Shown: in pieces, positions 51,402-60,219 of the stretch
Position numbering within the stretch: position 1 is the first letter of the stretch
Layout: each line of letters begins with the position of its first letter
Assembly (NCBI RefSeq): GCF_026625705.1
Contig: NZ_CP113059.1
Location: 3,844,001-3,908,000 of the forward strand
DNA: 64,000 bases
From: Pedobacter sp. SL55
GTDB taxonomy: Bacteria > Bacteroidota > Bacteroidia > Sphingobacteriales > Sphingobacteriaceae
Reading direction: 5' to 3'
Made by a program: the position numbers and the translations under genes
The notes under the pieces: generated by a model
Seen by the model: only the letters and a program-made list of their open reading frames with translations
What the model was told of the DNA's origin: nothing
The model's database searches: none

Positions 51402-53585
51402 ATGAAAAGCTTAAGAACCATAGCACTAAAAGAAGCACAAAACAGAGAAATTCCTGAAATATCAGCACCATCTACTAAACTTTCAGATTTCTACGGCTCA
51501 AATGTTTTCGACAAAAAGAAGATGAAAGAATATCTTTCTAAAGATGTTTTTGAAAAACTAATTTCTTCTATTAACCAAGGCGAATTAATTAACCAAGATG
51601 ATGCAAATCAAATTGCGGCAGCAATGAAATCTTGGGCAATGAGCAAAGGTGTTACCCACTACACCCACTGGTTTCAACCGCTAACTGGATCTACTGCAGA
51701 AAAACATGACTCTTTCTTTGAACCAAGTGGCGATGGCGCTATCGAAAAATTTGCTGGTAGTGCTTTGGTACAACAAGAGCCAGATGCTTCTAGCTTTCCT
51801 AATGGTGGTATCCGTAACACTTTCGAAGCTCGTGGTTACACCGCTTGGGATCCTTCTTCTCCAGCTTTCATTATGGAAAACTCTGCTGGTAAAACACTTT
51901 GTATTCCAACTGTATTTGTTGCCTACACAGGCGAGGCGCTTGACTACAAAGCTCCTTTATTAAAAGCACTTTCTGCTATCGATAAAGCCGCTGTAGAAGT
52001 TTGCCAATATTTTGATAAAAGCGTATCTAAAGTAAATGCATCTTTAGGTATCGAGCAAGAATATTTCTTAGTAGACTTAGCTTTATTTAACGCCCGTCCA
52101 GATTTAGTATTAACTGGCCGTGCTTTATTTGGCCACATGTCTGCCAAAGGACAACAATTAGAAGACCACTATTTTGGTTCTATTCCAGAGCGTGTATTTG
52201 CCTACATGGTAGATTTCGAAAACGAAGCAATCAAATTAGGTATTCCTTTAAAAACTCGTCACAACGAGGTAGCTCCTTCTCAATTTGAGTGTGCTCCTAT
52301 TTACGAAGAAATCAACTTAGCGATTGACCACAACCAATTGTTGATGGATTTGATGGAGAAAGTTGCTCGTCGTCACAACTTTAAAGTGTTATTACACGAA
52401 AAACCTTACGCAGGTATCAACGGTTCTGGCAAACACAATAACTGGTCGTTAATTACAGATACTGGTAAAAATTTGTTAGCACCGGGCAAAACACCTAAAA
52501 ACAACCTAATGTTCTTAACTTTCTTCGTTAACACGATTAAAGCGGTTCATGAGCATGCAGATTTATTAAGGGCAAGTATTGCATCAGTAAGTAACGATCA
52601 CCGCTTAGGCGCTAACGAAGCTCCGCCAGCAATCATCTCTATCTTCTTAGGGCAACAATTAGACGAGATTTTGGAAGAAATTGAGCATTCTCGCTTAAGC
52701 AAAAAACTGAAAGAAGATAACTCTTTATGGTTAGGTATCCCTAAAATTCCTCAAATTTTATTAGATAATACTGATCGTAACCGTACCTCTCCTTTCGCCT
52801 TTACTGGTAACAAATTTGAGCTAAGAGCAGTAGGTTCTACAGCTAACTCTTCTGCTCCAATGACAGTTTTAAATGCTATCGTTGCAGATCAGTTAACTAA
52901 ATTTAAAGTAGACGTAGATAAATTGATTAAAAAAGGCGACAAAAAAGACGTTGCTTTAATGACCGTAATCAAACGTTACATCAAAGAATCTAAAGCTATT
53001 CGTTTCGAAGGTAATGGCTATAGCGATGAGTGGGCCGCAGAAGCAGAAAAACGTGGTTTATCGAACATCAAAACTACACCTAAAGCACTTGATGCTTACA
53101 TAAGTGAGAAAACCACCGAGCTTTTCACTAAAACTAACGTATTCAGCAAACGCGAATTACATGCCCGTCACGAAATTTTGTTAGAAAACTTCTACAAAAA
53201 ACTTCAAATCGAGGCTCGTGTATTTGGCGATGTAACCAACAGCCAAATTATCCCTGCGGTTATTGCTTACCAAAATTCATTGATCGAAAATGCTAAAGGA
53301 TTAAAAGAACTTGGCTTAAGCAAAGAGGCTATTGCAACGCCATTGGCTATCATCGATAAGCTTTCGAACCACTTGGCCATTGTTAAAAACAGCGTAGATA
53401 AAATGCTAGAAGACCGTAAAGAGGTAAACAAAATCGAAGATACCCGTGAAAAAGCAATTGCTTACGACGAGAAAGTGAAAGCTCACTTTGATACCATTCG
53501 TTACCACGCCGACAAATTAGAACAAATTGTTGACGATAGCGTATGGCCATTGCCTAAGTTCCGTGAATTGTTATTCTTAAAATAA
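51402..53585 (+). CDS. glnN: Type III glutamine synthetase
   Basis: GSIII joins glutamate and ammonia to glutamine with ATP. The 727-residue protein is about the usual length of the family (GlnN of Bacteroides is about 730). The ATG at 51402 (MKSLRTIALKEAQNREIPEIS) follows the -7 box. Family segments are THYTHWFQPLTGSTAEKHDSF (about 95-115), GIEQEYFLVD (about 215), HNEVAPSQFE, HEKPYAGINGSGKHNNWS and NRTSPFAFTGNKFELRAVGS. It is monocistronic with its own terminator, and supplies glutamine for purL amidotransfer. Confidence 0.96.
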   Translation: MKSLRTIALKEAQNREIPEISAPSTKLSDFYGSNVFDKKKMKEYLSKDVFEKLISSINQGELINQDDANQIAAAMKSWAMSKGVTHYTHWFQPLTGSTAEKHDSFFEPSGDGAIEKFAGSALVQQEPDASSFPNGGIRNTFEARGYTAWDPSSPAFIMENSAGKTLCIPTVFVAYTGEALDYKAPLLKALSAIDKAAVEVCQYFDKSVSKVNASLGIEQEYFLVDLALFNARPDLVLTGRALFGHMSAKGQQLEDHYFGSIPERVFAYMVDFENEAIKLGIPLKTRHNEVAPSQFECAPIYEEINLAIDHNQLLMDLMEKVARRHNFKVLLHEKPYAGINGSGKHNNWSLITDTGKNLLAPGKTPKNNLMFLTFFVNTIKAVHEHADLLRASIASVSNDHRLGANEAPPAIISIFLGQQLDEILEEIEHSRLSKKLKEDNSLWLGIPKIPQILLDNTDRNRTSPFAFTGNKFELRAVGSTANSSAPMTVLNAIVADQLTKFKVDVDKLIKKGDKKDVALMTVIKRYIKESKAIRFEGNGYSDEWAAEAEKRGLSNIKTTPKALDAYISEKTTELFTKTNVFSKRELHARHEILLENFYKKLQIEARVFGDVTNSQIIPAVIAYQNSLIENAKGLKELGLSKEAIATPLAIIDKLSNHLAIVKNSVDKMLEDRKEVNKIEDTREKAIAYDEKVKAHFDTIRYHADKLEQIVDDSVWPLPKFRELLFLK

Positions 53586-53610
53586 GCAGCAAATTTTCTT
53601 TATAATAATT

Positions 53611-53641
53611 AAGGTGCAGCATTTACGTTGCACCTTTTTTG
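53611..53641 (+). terminator. Terminator of glnN
   Basis: The stem AAGGTGCA (53611-53618) pairs with TGCACCTT (53629-53636) and is followed by T-rich sequence, 25 bp after the stop. Confidence 0.85.
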
Positions 53642-53650
53642 TTTCCATCA

Positions 53651-53692
53651 GCTAAAGCAGACAGCAATGAAGCTAAAGCAGATGGCAATGAA
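53651..53692. repeat. Tandem 21-bp repeat (two units)
   Basis: Two copies of a 21-bp unit starting GCTAAAGCAGA differ at two bases. They lie just after the glnN terminator in a frame that reads AKADSNE twice but has no start codon, so no protein is called. Confidence 0.75.
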
Positions 53693-54071
53693 GTAAAACA
53701 CGAAAGCAAATTAATTAGAAAAGCAAAATCATCCTTTCAATAAAAGTTAGTCCTTCTTTTCGCTAAATCTTTTGTTTCGCTATGCGCTCACAAAAGTATA
53801 CCGCTACAATAAGGTTTATCACACAAAAGTTTTTGCTGCTATTTACCAAAAAAACAAACCGCATAAAATAATTTCACCCCTTTGGGATTAATTATGGCAC
53901 GTATAATTTCTAAAATGATCTCGCCCCTACGGGGTTGTTTCTAACACGCCCAAATATTTCATTATTAAAATAGGGTACACAAAACTTTCATTCGTACTCT
54001 TTGTAACCGTCCGAAGTTAAAGCTTACAAGCCACCTTCGCTTATCATAAATTGATTTAAACTCTCGCCAAC
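53693..54071. other. Intergenic stretch with no gene seen
   Basis: No convincing ORF or structure was found here. A small CCCC-TAC-GGGG palindrome lies at about 53924-53934, and a similar GCCCC-TAT-GGGGC is at 57099-57111. The rest is AT-rich sequence between glnN and purM. Confidence 0.6.
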
Positions 54072-54103
54072 TTTACAACATTTCAACCTTACAACTTTAC
54101 AAC
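54072..54103. repeat. Tandem 8-bp repeat (four units)
   Basis: Units TTTACAAC, ATTTCAAC, CTTACAAC and TTTACAAC share the end of the motif. It lies in the purM upstream region. Confidence 0.7.
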
Positions 54104-54134
54104 AACAAAAACAATCACTCAAGTGTTCAAAACC

Positions 54135-54162
54135 TTTTACCTTTTACCTTCCACCTTTTGCC
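54135..54162. repeat. Heptanucleotide tandem repeat, TTTTACC type (four units)
   Basis: Two exact TTTTACC units are followed by TTCCACC and TTTTGCC. The repeat ends 9 bp before the purM -7 box. Confidence 0.82.
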
Positions 54163-54171
54163 TTAATCAAC

Positions 54172-54179
54172 TATCTTTG
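54172..54179 (+). promoter_or_regulatory. -7 box of purM
   Basis: TATCTTTG fits TAnnTTTG and ends 8 bp before the ATG at 54188, so the transcript would be almost leaderless. Confidence 0.5.
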
Positions 54180-54187
54180 CAGCAATT

Positions 54188-55369
54188 ATGAGCGACAATA
54201 GGTACAACCAGCGTGGCGTGTCTGCATCTAAAGAAGATGTACACGCAGCCATCAAAAACATCGACAAAGGAATTTTCCCAAAAGCATTCTGCAAAATCAT
54301 TCCAGACATTTTAGGTAACGACCCTGATTTTTGCAATATCATGCATGCCGATGGCGCTGGTACCAAATCATCCTTAGCTTATACTTACTGGAAAGAAACC
54401 GGGGATATTTCTGTTTGGAAAGGCATTGCGCAAGATGCCATCATCATGAACATTGATGATTTGATTTGCGTTGGTGCTACCGATCAAATCTTGCTATCGT
54501 CTACCATTGGTCGCAATAAAAACCTAATTCCGGGCGAAGTAATTGCAGCCATCATTAACGGTACCGAAGAAATTTTAGCTGAACTAAGAGAACTAGGTAT
54601 TTCCATTTACTCTACCGGTGGCGAAACTGCCGATGTTGGCGATTTGGTGCGTACCATCATCGTAGATTCGACAGTTACCTGCCGCATGAAACGCGACGAA
54701 GTGATTAGTAATGATAATATTAAAGCTGGTAATGTAGTGGTTGGTTTAGCATCTTACGGTAAAGCAACCTACGAAACCGAATATAACGGCGGTATGGGCT
54801 CTAATGGCTTAACTTCTGCCCGTCACGATGTTTTTGAAAAAGCTGTGGCCAACAAATATCCAGAAAGTTTTGATCCAGGTGTGCCTTTTGATTTGGTATT
54901 TTCTGGTGGTAAACAATTAACCGATTTGGTTCAGATTAATGATACGGAAAGTGTAACTGCTGGTAAATTGGTATTATCGCCAACACGTACCTATGCTCCA
55001 GTAATCAAACAAATTCTAGATAAATATCGCAGTCAAATAGATGGCATTGTACATTGCAGTGGCGGTGCACAAACCAAAGTATTACACTTTGTTAATGATG
55101 ATGTACATGTTGTTAAAGACAATCTGTTCCCAATTCCTCCCCTATTCAAATTGATACAAGAGCAATCTGGTACCGACTGGAAAGAAATGTACAAAGTTTT
55201 TAATATGGGACATAGAATGGAATTGTACGTACCTGCCGAAATTGCTGAAGATATTATTGCTATTTCGAAAAGCTTCAACATTGATGCTCAAATTATTGGC
55301 AGAGTAGAAGCGAGCGAACAAAAACAAGTAACTATTAAAAGTGAATTCGGGGAATTTGTTTACAACTAA
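54188..55369 (+). CDS. purM: Phosphoribosylformylglycinamidine cyclo-ligase (AIR synthase)
   Basis: PurM closes FGAM to AIR with ATP in purine synthesis, directly after PurL. The 393-residue protein is longer than the E. coli enzyme but usual for Bacteroidota. Family segments are MHADGAGTKSSLAYTYW, DAIIMNIDDLICVGA (with the ATP-binding acidic patch), STGGETADVGDLVRT, GLASYGKATYETEYNGGMGSNGLTSARHDVF and HCSGGAQTKVLHF near the end. It is monocistronic with a terminator and sits 18 kb from purL. Confidence 0.94.
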   Translation: MSDNRYNQRGVSASKEDVHAAIKNIDKGIFPKAFCKIIPDILGNDPDFCNIMHADGAGTKSSLAYTYWKETGDISVWKGIAQDAIIMNIDDLICVGATDQILLSSTIGRNKNLIPGEVIAAIINGTEEILAELRELGISIYSTGGETADVGDLVRTIIVDSTVTCRMKRDEVISNDNIKAGNVVVGLASYGKATYETEYNGGMGSNGLTSARHDVFEKAVANKYPESFDPGVPFDLVFSGGKQLTDLVQINDTESVTAGKLVLSPTRTYAPVIKQILDKYRSQIDGIVHCSGGAQTKVLHFVNDDVHVVKDNLFPIPPLFKLIQEQSGTDWKEMYKVFNMGHRMELYVPAEIAEDIIAISKSFNIDAQIIGRVEASEQKQVTIKSEFGEFVYN

Positions 55370-55377
55370 TTAATATC

Positions 55378-55420
55378 GATGCTGATATTTACGCAATTAT
55401 TCGTTGTAAATATCAGCATC
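55378..55420. terminator. Terminator hairpin between purM and GH43 gene
   Basis: A perfect 15-bp stem (55378-55392 with 55406-55420) has a 13-nt loop and is followed by CTTCTTTTC. The two genes converge here. Confidence 0.8.
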
Positions 55421-55461
55421 ACTTCTTTTCAATTTAACAAAAAGCATAGCGTTCCCTAGAA

Positions 55462-57084
55462 TTACTTATCTACTCTAAACCAGTCAAAATCTGCATAACC
55501 ACTATCGTTAGTTTGTTGATCTCTTACTGCAAATAGACCTATTTTAGCGCCAATCCATTTTCCGGGCGTTGCTTCAAAAACATCATCTATAGTAGTAAAA
55601 GTAGTACCATCTTTGCTGTAGCTAAACTCGCACTTTGCTCCCTTACTCACTTTCATTCGTAAATACACTTCTTTGCCATCTAGTTTAAGCACTTGTTTCT
55701 CTAGTTCGGCTTTGCCTTTATCTGCACTTTTGCACACTGAATGAACTAAGTACAATCCGTCTTTTTTAGATTTTACCGCTAAATAAGCATAGCTTAAACC
55801 ATAAACGGTTAAACCCACTTTTTCGTTCTCTAATTTTGGATTTGGCGTGAAACTTACTTTCGTAGTTGCGGTAAACTCTTCTGTAGGAAATTTCTGCATC
55901 AAGATATTTGGCACATCCCAAAGGTTTTTAGCACTATCTGGAATTTTAGCGGTATATAACCTCAAACTGCCTTTGCTTGGATTTAAAAACGACCAAGTAG
56001 CTACTGGGTTGGCCTGCCATTGCCATTGCAAGCCTAAATCAGTTCCATTAAATTCATCGCTTTCTGCAGGCGTATAAATTGTACTTGGCTTAGCTACCGT
56101 AGGCTTTTTATAAGTCAATACTGGCTCTCCAATACCATCGCCATCTTTATCTATACCAATTACTGGCCAGTTATTTATCCATTTCATAGGTTGTAAATGC
56201 ACAACCCTGCCATAAGCATCTTTATCTTGAAAATGCAAGAACCAATCCTCGCCATTTGGCGTATTTACCCAAGCGCCTTGGTGCGGGCCGTTAATCGGCG
56301 ATTTGCCCTGATCCATCACTACTTTGCGTTCATAAGGTCCGTACACATTTTTAGAGCGCAATACCAATTGCCAACCAGTAGCAACTCCTCCTGCAGGTGC
56401 AAAAATGTAGTAATAACCATTTCTTTTGTAAAATTTAGGTCCTTCTAAGGTGGGGTCTTGCTCATGCCCATCAAAAACAATTTTACCTTCTTCTACTGTT
56501 TTGTCTCCAGCAGCATTCATTCGTTTTACTACCAAAACACTTTTTATACCAGCTCTACTACCTGCATAACCATGGGTTAAGTACACATTTCCATCCTCAT
56601 CCCAAAGTGGGCACGGGTCTATTAAACCTTTTCCACCTTCTACCAAAACTGGGGCTGTCCAAGGACCTAAAATGTTTTTTGCTTTAGTTAAGTAAATACC
56701 AAAATCTGGATCTGGATAATAAATGTAAAACTCGTTATTATGGTAACGGATAGCTGGTGCCCAAACGCCATTGCCGTGTTGTGTCTTCGAGAAATGCTCA
56801 AAAGGTGGTTGTCTTTTCAAGGCATGGCCAATGAGTTTCCAATTCACTAAATCTATAGATTCTAAGATTGGTAAACCAGGAACGGCATCAAAACTAGAAG
56901 CTATCATGTAAAATTTATCGCCTACCCTTACGGCATCTGGGTCAGAATAATCTGCATCTAGCACTGGATTTTTATACGTTCCATTACCTAAATCGGCTAC
57001 CCAAACCTTAGAGACATCATTTTTTTGCGCAACAGCACTAAAAGATACTGCTGCCAATAAAGCAATTAGTGTTTTTTTCATCAT
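55462..57084 (-). CDS. Glycoside hydrolase family 43 with C-terminal beta-sandwich
   Basis: This 540-residue secreted enzyme has a signal peptide (2-19, SFSAVAQ) and a five-bladed propeller (about 35-330). The catalytic acids of the family are in DADYSDPDAVRVGD (Asp), LIDPCPLWDEDGN (Asp) and DPTLEGPKFYKRNG (Glu), with GPHQGAWVNTPNGEDWFLHFQD also conserved. The C-terminal half (about 350-540, ESDEFNGTDLGLQWQWQANP) is a DUF1349-type concanavalin fold. It probably removes arabinose, galactose or xylose side chains from pectin, as the neighbours act on pectin. A LacI-type operator lies upstream. Confidence 0.9.
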   Translation of the reverse strand: MMKKTLIALLAAVSFSAVAQKNDVSKVWVADLGNGTYKNPVLDADYSDPDAVRVGDKFYMIASSFDAVPGLPILESIDLVNWKLIGHALKRQPPFEHFSKTQHGNGVWAPAIRYHNNEFYIYYPDPDFGIYLTKAKNILGPWTAPVLVEGGKGLIDPCPLWDEDGNVYLTHGYAGSRAGIKSVLVVKRMNAAGDKTVEEGKIVFDGHEQDPTLEGPKFYKRNGYYYIFAPAGGVATGWQLVLRSKNVYGPYERKVVMDQGKSPINGPHQGAWVNTPNGEDWFLHFQDKDAYGRVVHLQPMKWINNWPVIGIDKDGDGIGEPVLTYKKPTVAKPSTIYTPAESDEFNGTDLGLQWQWQANPVATWSFLNPSKGSLRLYTAKIPDSAKNLWDVPNILMQKFPTEEFTATTKVSFTPNPKLENEKVGLTVYGLSYAYLAVKSKKDGLYLVHSVCKSADKGKAELEKQVLKLDGKEVYLRMKVSKGAKCEFSYSKDGTTFTTIDDVFEATPGKWIGAKIGLFAVRDQQTNDSGYADFDWFRVDK

Positions 57085-57133
57085 TATTTATTTTATTGGC
57101 CCCTATGGGGCTGGCTTATATTTGCGCTATGTC

Positions 57134-57179
57134 GAAATATAAAATTTTTTGTGCATCAACACAATGCAAACGGTTGCAT
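57134..57179 (-). promoter_or_regulatory. GH43 promoter with a LacI/cre-like operator
   Basis: On the minus strand TTG (57162-57164), 20 nt and TATATTTC (57134-57141) resemble a phylum promoter. Overlapping the -33 end is ATGCAA-ACGG-TTGCAT (57164-57179), a 6-bp inverted repeat with a CG-containing centre, as in LacI-family operators. The 312-bp gap 57085-57396 holds no gene. Confidence 0.55.
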
Positions 57180-57396
57180 AAAACTATCAAAAAATAACTT
57201 GTATCAAAAATTAAATACAAGTAAAACAGCAGAAATTTTATTTAAGTACAATTAAAACGAAACTTCTTTTGCAAATGTCTAGTTTCTTTCCTGCCTTTTG
57301 AGGTAGATTTTGAACCACAAAAGACACGAAAGCTATTAGATGGCAAATAGAATTTTTTGCTCATTCATCTACTTAAATTATTTGAGGCAGCCTTAG

Positions 57397-58908
57397 TTAT
57401 TTGTACTGTGCTTCGGTTATTGTTTTTACCAAACTGTTGATATAAACTTCTATGTTATCGTAGCCAGAGCTTAAATCACGCCCATTTGCATTTGCTTTAT
57501 TAGGGTCTAGTTTATTGGCTATCTCCCAATCATCTGGCATTCCATCTCCATCTGTATCTTTTAAAACAGCTGTTTGATTTAATTTTGGCCAGCCTCCTAC
57601 GTCTTTTTGCGTATCAATAATACCCCACAGACCAGAAATAGCGCCTTTGTAAGTTGCCGTACCATTTCTAACCTCGTTGGCTATTCTAATATCTACAGCA
57701 TCTCTTTTGTAAGCTGCTCCTGCGTAGTTTAAAACTGCTTCATAAGCTTGTTGGGCAGTATGTGCCGTAATAGCTACACCAGAGAAAGTAAAAGGAGTGG
57801 CTTTGCGCACCATCGTTTCTGTAATGCCTGCATCATAATCTACACCGCCACTCCAATTGTTAGCTGTTACCGTAGTATTACCATTTACATAATTTCCATC
57901 AATATAAAATGTACCATAACCAAGGCCATACGTTGCTGGATTAGGCGCACTTGTAGCCACATCTTTGGTAACCTGCATAATCCTTTTATTGCGGCTTGCT
58001 GGAGTTGATGGACCAGCTTTATAATAGTTGTTTACAATATTATATTCTCCATTTTCTCCTCCATAAGCACTGTTTCCGCTCCAATTGTAAATTACATTAT
58101 TTCTATAATCTACTTTATCGGGGCCAAAAGGGCCTACACCAGTACCACTACCATTACTGTACCTTAATCCGCCATCAAACCTTGGATTGCGACTGGTGTG
58201 ATGTGCCAGCAAATTATGGTGGAAAGTAGCTGGCGAACCTCCCCATATACCGCCGTAACCATGCGCACCTTTAGAATGCCCAGAGTTATTCATGCTTTCG
58301 GTAATCATACACCATTGCATGGTAAAGTTCTTATTATGATAGAATGATGCCGTTTCATCAATAGACCAACTCATTGAGCAATGATCAATCATGATGTTTT
58401 CCAAATTTCTTCCCCAAAAAGTATCGCTTTCTATGGTTGCTACATTTACATCGCCCAATCTAAAACGCATATAACGAACCACCACGTTGTTAGCTGCAAT
58501 ATTTAGCTCGTAATTTTGAATGCAAATACCATCGCCAGGAGCAGTTTGACCAGCAATAGTCACATCGCCATTGGTAATTTGCAACCTACTTTTTAATTCG
58601 ATATTTCCAGATACCTCAAAAACAATGATACGTTTACCGCTTGCGGCAATGGCTTCTCTTAAACTTCCGGCGCCGGCATCATTTAAGTTGGTTACCTTAA
58701 TTACTCTCCCCTCTCTACCACCGGTGGTGTTTCTGCCAAAACCTTCGGCACCTGGAAAACTGTAAGCCGTTTCTTGAACCTGCGTAGGCTTGTCTGTACC
58801 TGTATTGGTACCGTTACCGCCGTTATTAGTTGCTGGTGTTTCTGTTTTTTTAGAGCAGCTTAGCAATATAAATGCACCTGCTAAAAAATATAAAGCTTTT
58901 CTATTCAT
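57397..58908 (-). CDS. Pectate lyase, PL1-like lipoprotein
   Basis: This 503-residue protein is a lipoprotein with lipobox LLSC (about Cys18) and an Asn/Gly/Thr-rich linker to about 45. A right-handed beta-helix pectate lyase domain (FPGAEGFGRNTTGGREGRVIKVTNLNDAGAGSLREAI, GNIELKSRLQI, MIDHCSMSWSIDETASFY, GIWGGSPATFHHNLLAHHTSRNPRFDGGL) follows. The last segment carries the usual Arg of the active site. It cleaves homogalacturonan at the cell surface by beta-elimination. It lies 317 bp from the pectinesterase gene, which removes methyl groups to make its substrate. Confidence 0.9.
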   Translation of the reverse strand: MNRKALYFLAGAFILLSCSKKTETPATNNGGNGTNTGTDKPTQVQETAYSFPGAEGFGRNTTGGREGRVIKVTNLNDAGAGSLREAIAASGKRIIVFEVSGNIELKSRLQITNGDVTIAGQTAPGDGICIQNYELNIAANNVVVRYMRFRLGDVNVATIESDTFWGRNLENIMIDHCSMSWSIDETASFYHNKNFTMQWCMITESMNNSGHSKGAHGYGGIWGGSPATFHHNLLAHHTSRNPRFDGGLRYSNGSGTGVGPFGPDKVDYRNNVIYNWSGNSAYGGENGEYNIVNNYYKAGPSTPASRNKRIMQVTKDVATSAPNPATYGLGYGTFYIDGNYVNGNTTVTANNWSGGVDYDAGITETMVRKATPFTFSGVAITAHTAQQAYEAVLNYAGAAYKRDAVDIRIANEVRNGTATYKGAISGLWGIIDTQKDVGGWPKLNQTAVLKDTDGDGMPDDWEIANKLDPNKANANGRDLSSGYDNIEVYINSLVKTITEAQYK

Positions 58909-58969
58909 TGGATTTAATTTGGTTAATGCTACTGCTAAAATTATTTAACGTGAATATGTGTCCTAATCC

Positions 58970-59045
58970 GTAATTGCGAGGCACGAAGCAATCCTATACT
59001 ATTAAACTACCACTTTAAGATTGCTTCGTTCCTCGCAATGATTAC
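58970..59045. repeat. REP-like palindrome, GCAATC family copy 3
   Basis: The left arm starts GTAATTGCGAGGCACGAAGC and ends with the GCAATC core; the right arm starts GATTGCTTCG and ends at 59045. It lies in the 317-bp gap 58909-59225 between the pectinesterase and lyase genes; no gene is seen in that gap. Confidence 0.88.
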
Positions 59046-59225
59046 CCTATTTAATTACTATTGAACTAACTATATGATAATCAAACACAAAAACCGCAAC
59101 TCACGTTATTTACCTAGCAATAGCAAATGTCTTTTATAGCGTTAAAACTATTATCTTGATGACCGAGTAAATAAACAAGCTTATTTAAAGCTTAGGATAG
59201 TCTCCTTAGATCTCGGATCGACAGA

Positions 59226-60218
59226 CTACTCCATCGGTTTCCAGCCGTTAAAAATTTTATCTAAAGTGTAGTTTTCTTTCACTTGCTTTTCGGTTAATTG
59301 GTGTGCCCATTTTACACGGCCTTTATCATTAGCTCCAAAGCCTTTGCTTATGTACTCGGCATAAATGGTCGTTTTTTCTGCATTTGGCTTATTCCAATTA
59401 TGCCAGCCTTCTGGTTTAATCTGTTTACCTAAATCGCAACTAATAAATACCGTTTTAGCATAAGGTCGCCACGGTCTTCCCAAATAGAACGAGTTTTCTG
59501 GCGCATCGCCATGTATTGTACTGTTGATAAACACATAACCATATTTAGTGCTATCTGGAGTTGATGCCGCAGTATAATAACCAGCTTTTTTGCCAAAAAT
59601 TTCACATTCATCAAACACTGCGGTAGAAGAACCAAAAATGAAATCTACTGTGCCTTCGATATAACATTGGTAATAATATTGGCGGCTACCCTGACCATAA
59701 GTATACAAGGTATCCTGAAACCCGAGCATTCTGCAATTAAAAAAACGAGCTTTATCGCCAGCCACAAATAGCGCTACTGCTTGCCCAACCGGCCCGGCAG
59801 AGTTTTGAAACGTAATGTTTTTTGCAGTAAACTGGGTACCATAAATGTAGCAGCTTGCAGAACCCGAAGTTCCTTTTTCTTCGCCGAAAATGTTTTTCTT
59901 TTGTGCCCAATCATCGTAAGTAAGAATAGTTTTTTCTACACTCTCGCCAATCAATGTAACCATCTGTTTAGATGCAGAAAGATTGAGTTTTTCTTTGTAA
60001 GTACCGTTTTTAATAAAGATGGTTGTTGTTACTTTTCTAAAATCAGGGACAGCGTTTAAAGCTTCTTGAACGGTTTTGAAATTACCCGAGCCATCTTGCG
60101 CAACTACGAAGTCGTATTGAGTATTGAGTATTGGGTATTGAGTATTGAAGATCGCAGCTTGAGCGAAAAAACAATTCAACAATAGAACAATGAAACCAGT
60201 CGATAATATCCTCTTCAT
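59226..60218 (-). CDS. Pectinesterase (CE8)
   Basis: This 330-residue secreted enzyme de-methylates homogalacturonan. It has a signal peptide (1-21, NCFFAQA) and the right-handed beta-helix of CE8: VVAQDGSGNFKTVQEALNAVPD, FIKNGTYKEKLNL, GQAVALFVAGDKARFFNCRMLGFQDTLY (catalytic Asp and Gln) and YIEGTVDFIFGSSTAVFDECEI (second Asp). Residues about 22-35 (AIFNTQYPILNTQY) are an insertion coded by a 7-bp tandem repeat. It lies 1 bp after the CE12 gene and forms an operon with it. Confidence 0.92.
   Translation of the reverse strand: MKRILSTGFIVLLLNCFFAQAAIFNTQYPILNTQYDFVVAQDGSGNFKTVQEALNAVPDFRKVTTTIFIKNGTYKEKLNLSASKQMVTLIGESVEKTILTYDDWAQKKNIFGEEKGTSGSASCYIYGTQFTAKNITFQNSAGPVGQAVALFVAGDKARFFNCRMLGFQDTLYTYGQGSRQYYYQCYIEGTVDFIFGSSTAVFDECEIFGKKAGYYTAASTPDSTKYGYVFINSTIHGDAPENSFYLGRPWRPYAKTVFISCDLGKQIKPEGWHNWNKPNAEKTTIYAEYISKGFGANDKGRVKWAHQLTEKQVKENYTLDKIFNGWKPME
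60116..60143. repeat. Coding heptanucleotide repeat (ATTGAGT/ATTGGGT x4)
   Basis: Four 7-bp units (third is ATTGGGT) lie inside the pectinesterase gene, just after its signal peptide. Three units are 21 bp, so they encode a 7-residue period (NTQYPIL). Confidence 0.92.
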
Positions 60219-60219
60219 C

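Noticed and set aside
53595..53735. Small protein over the 21-bp repeat after glnN
   Set aside because: The frame lacks a start codon and overlaps the terminator.
3290..60143. CRISPR arrays at the tandem repeats
   Set aside because: The 7- and 8-bp units are contiguous with no spacers, and no cas gene is in the window.
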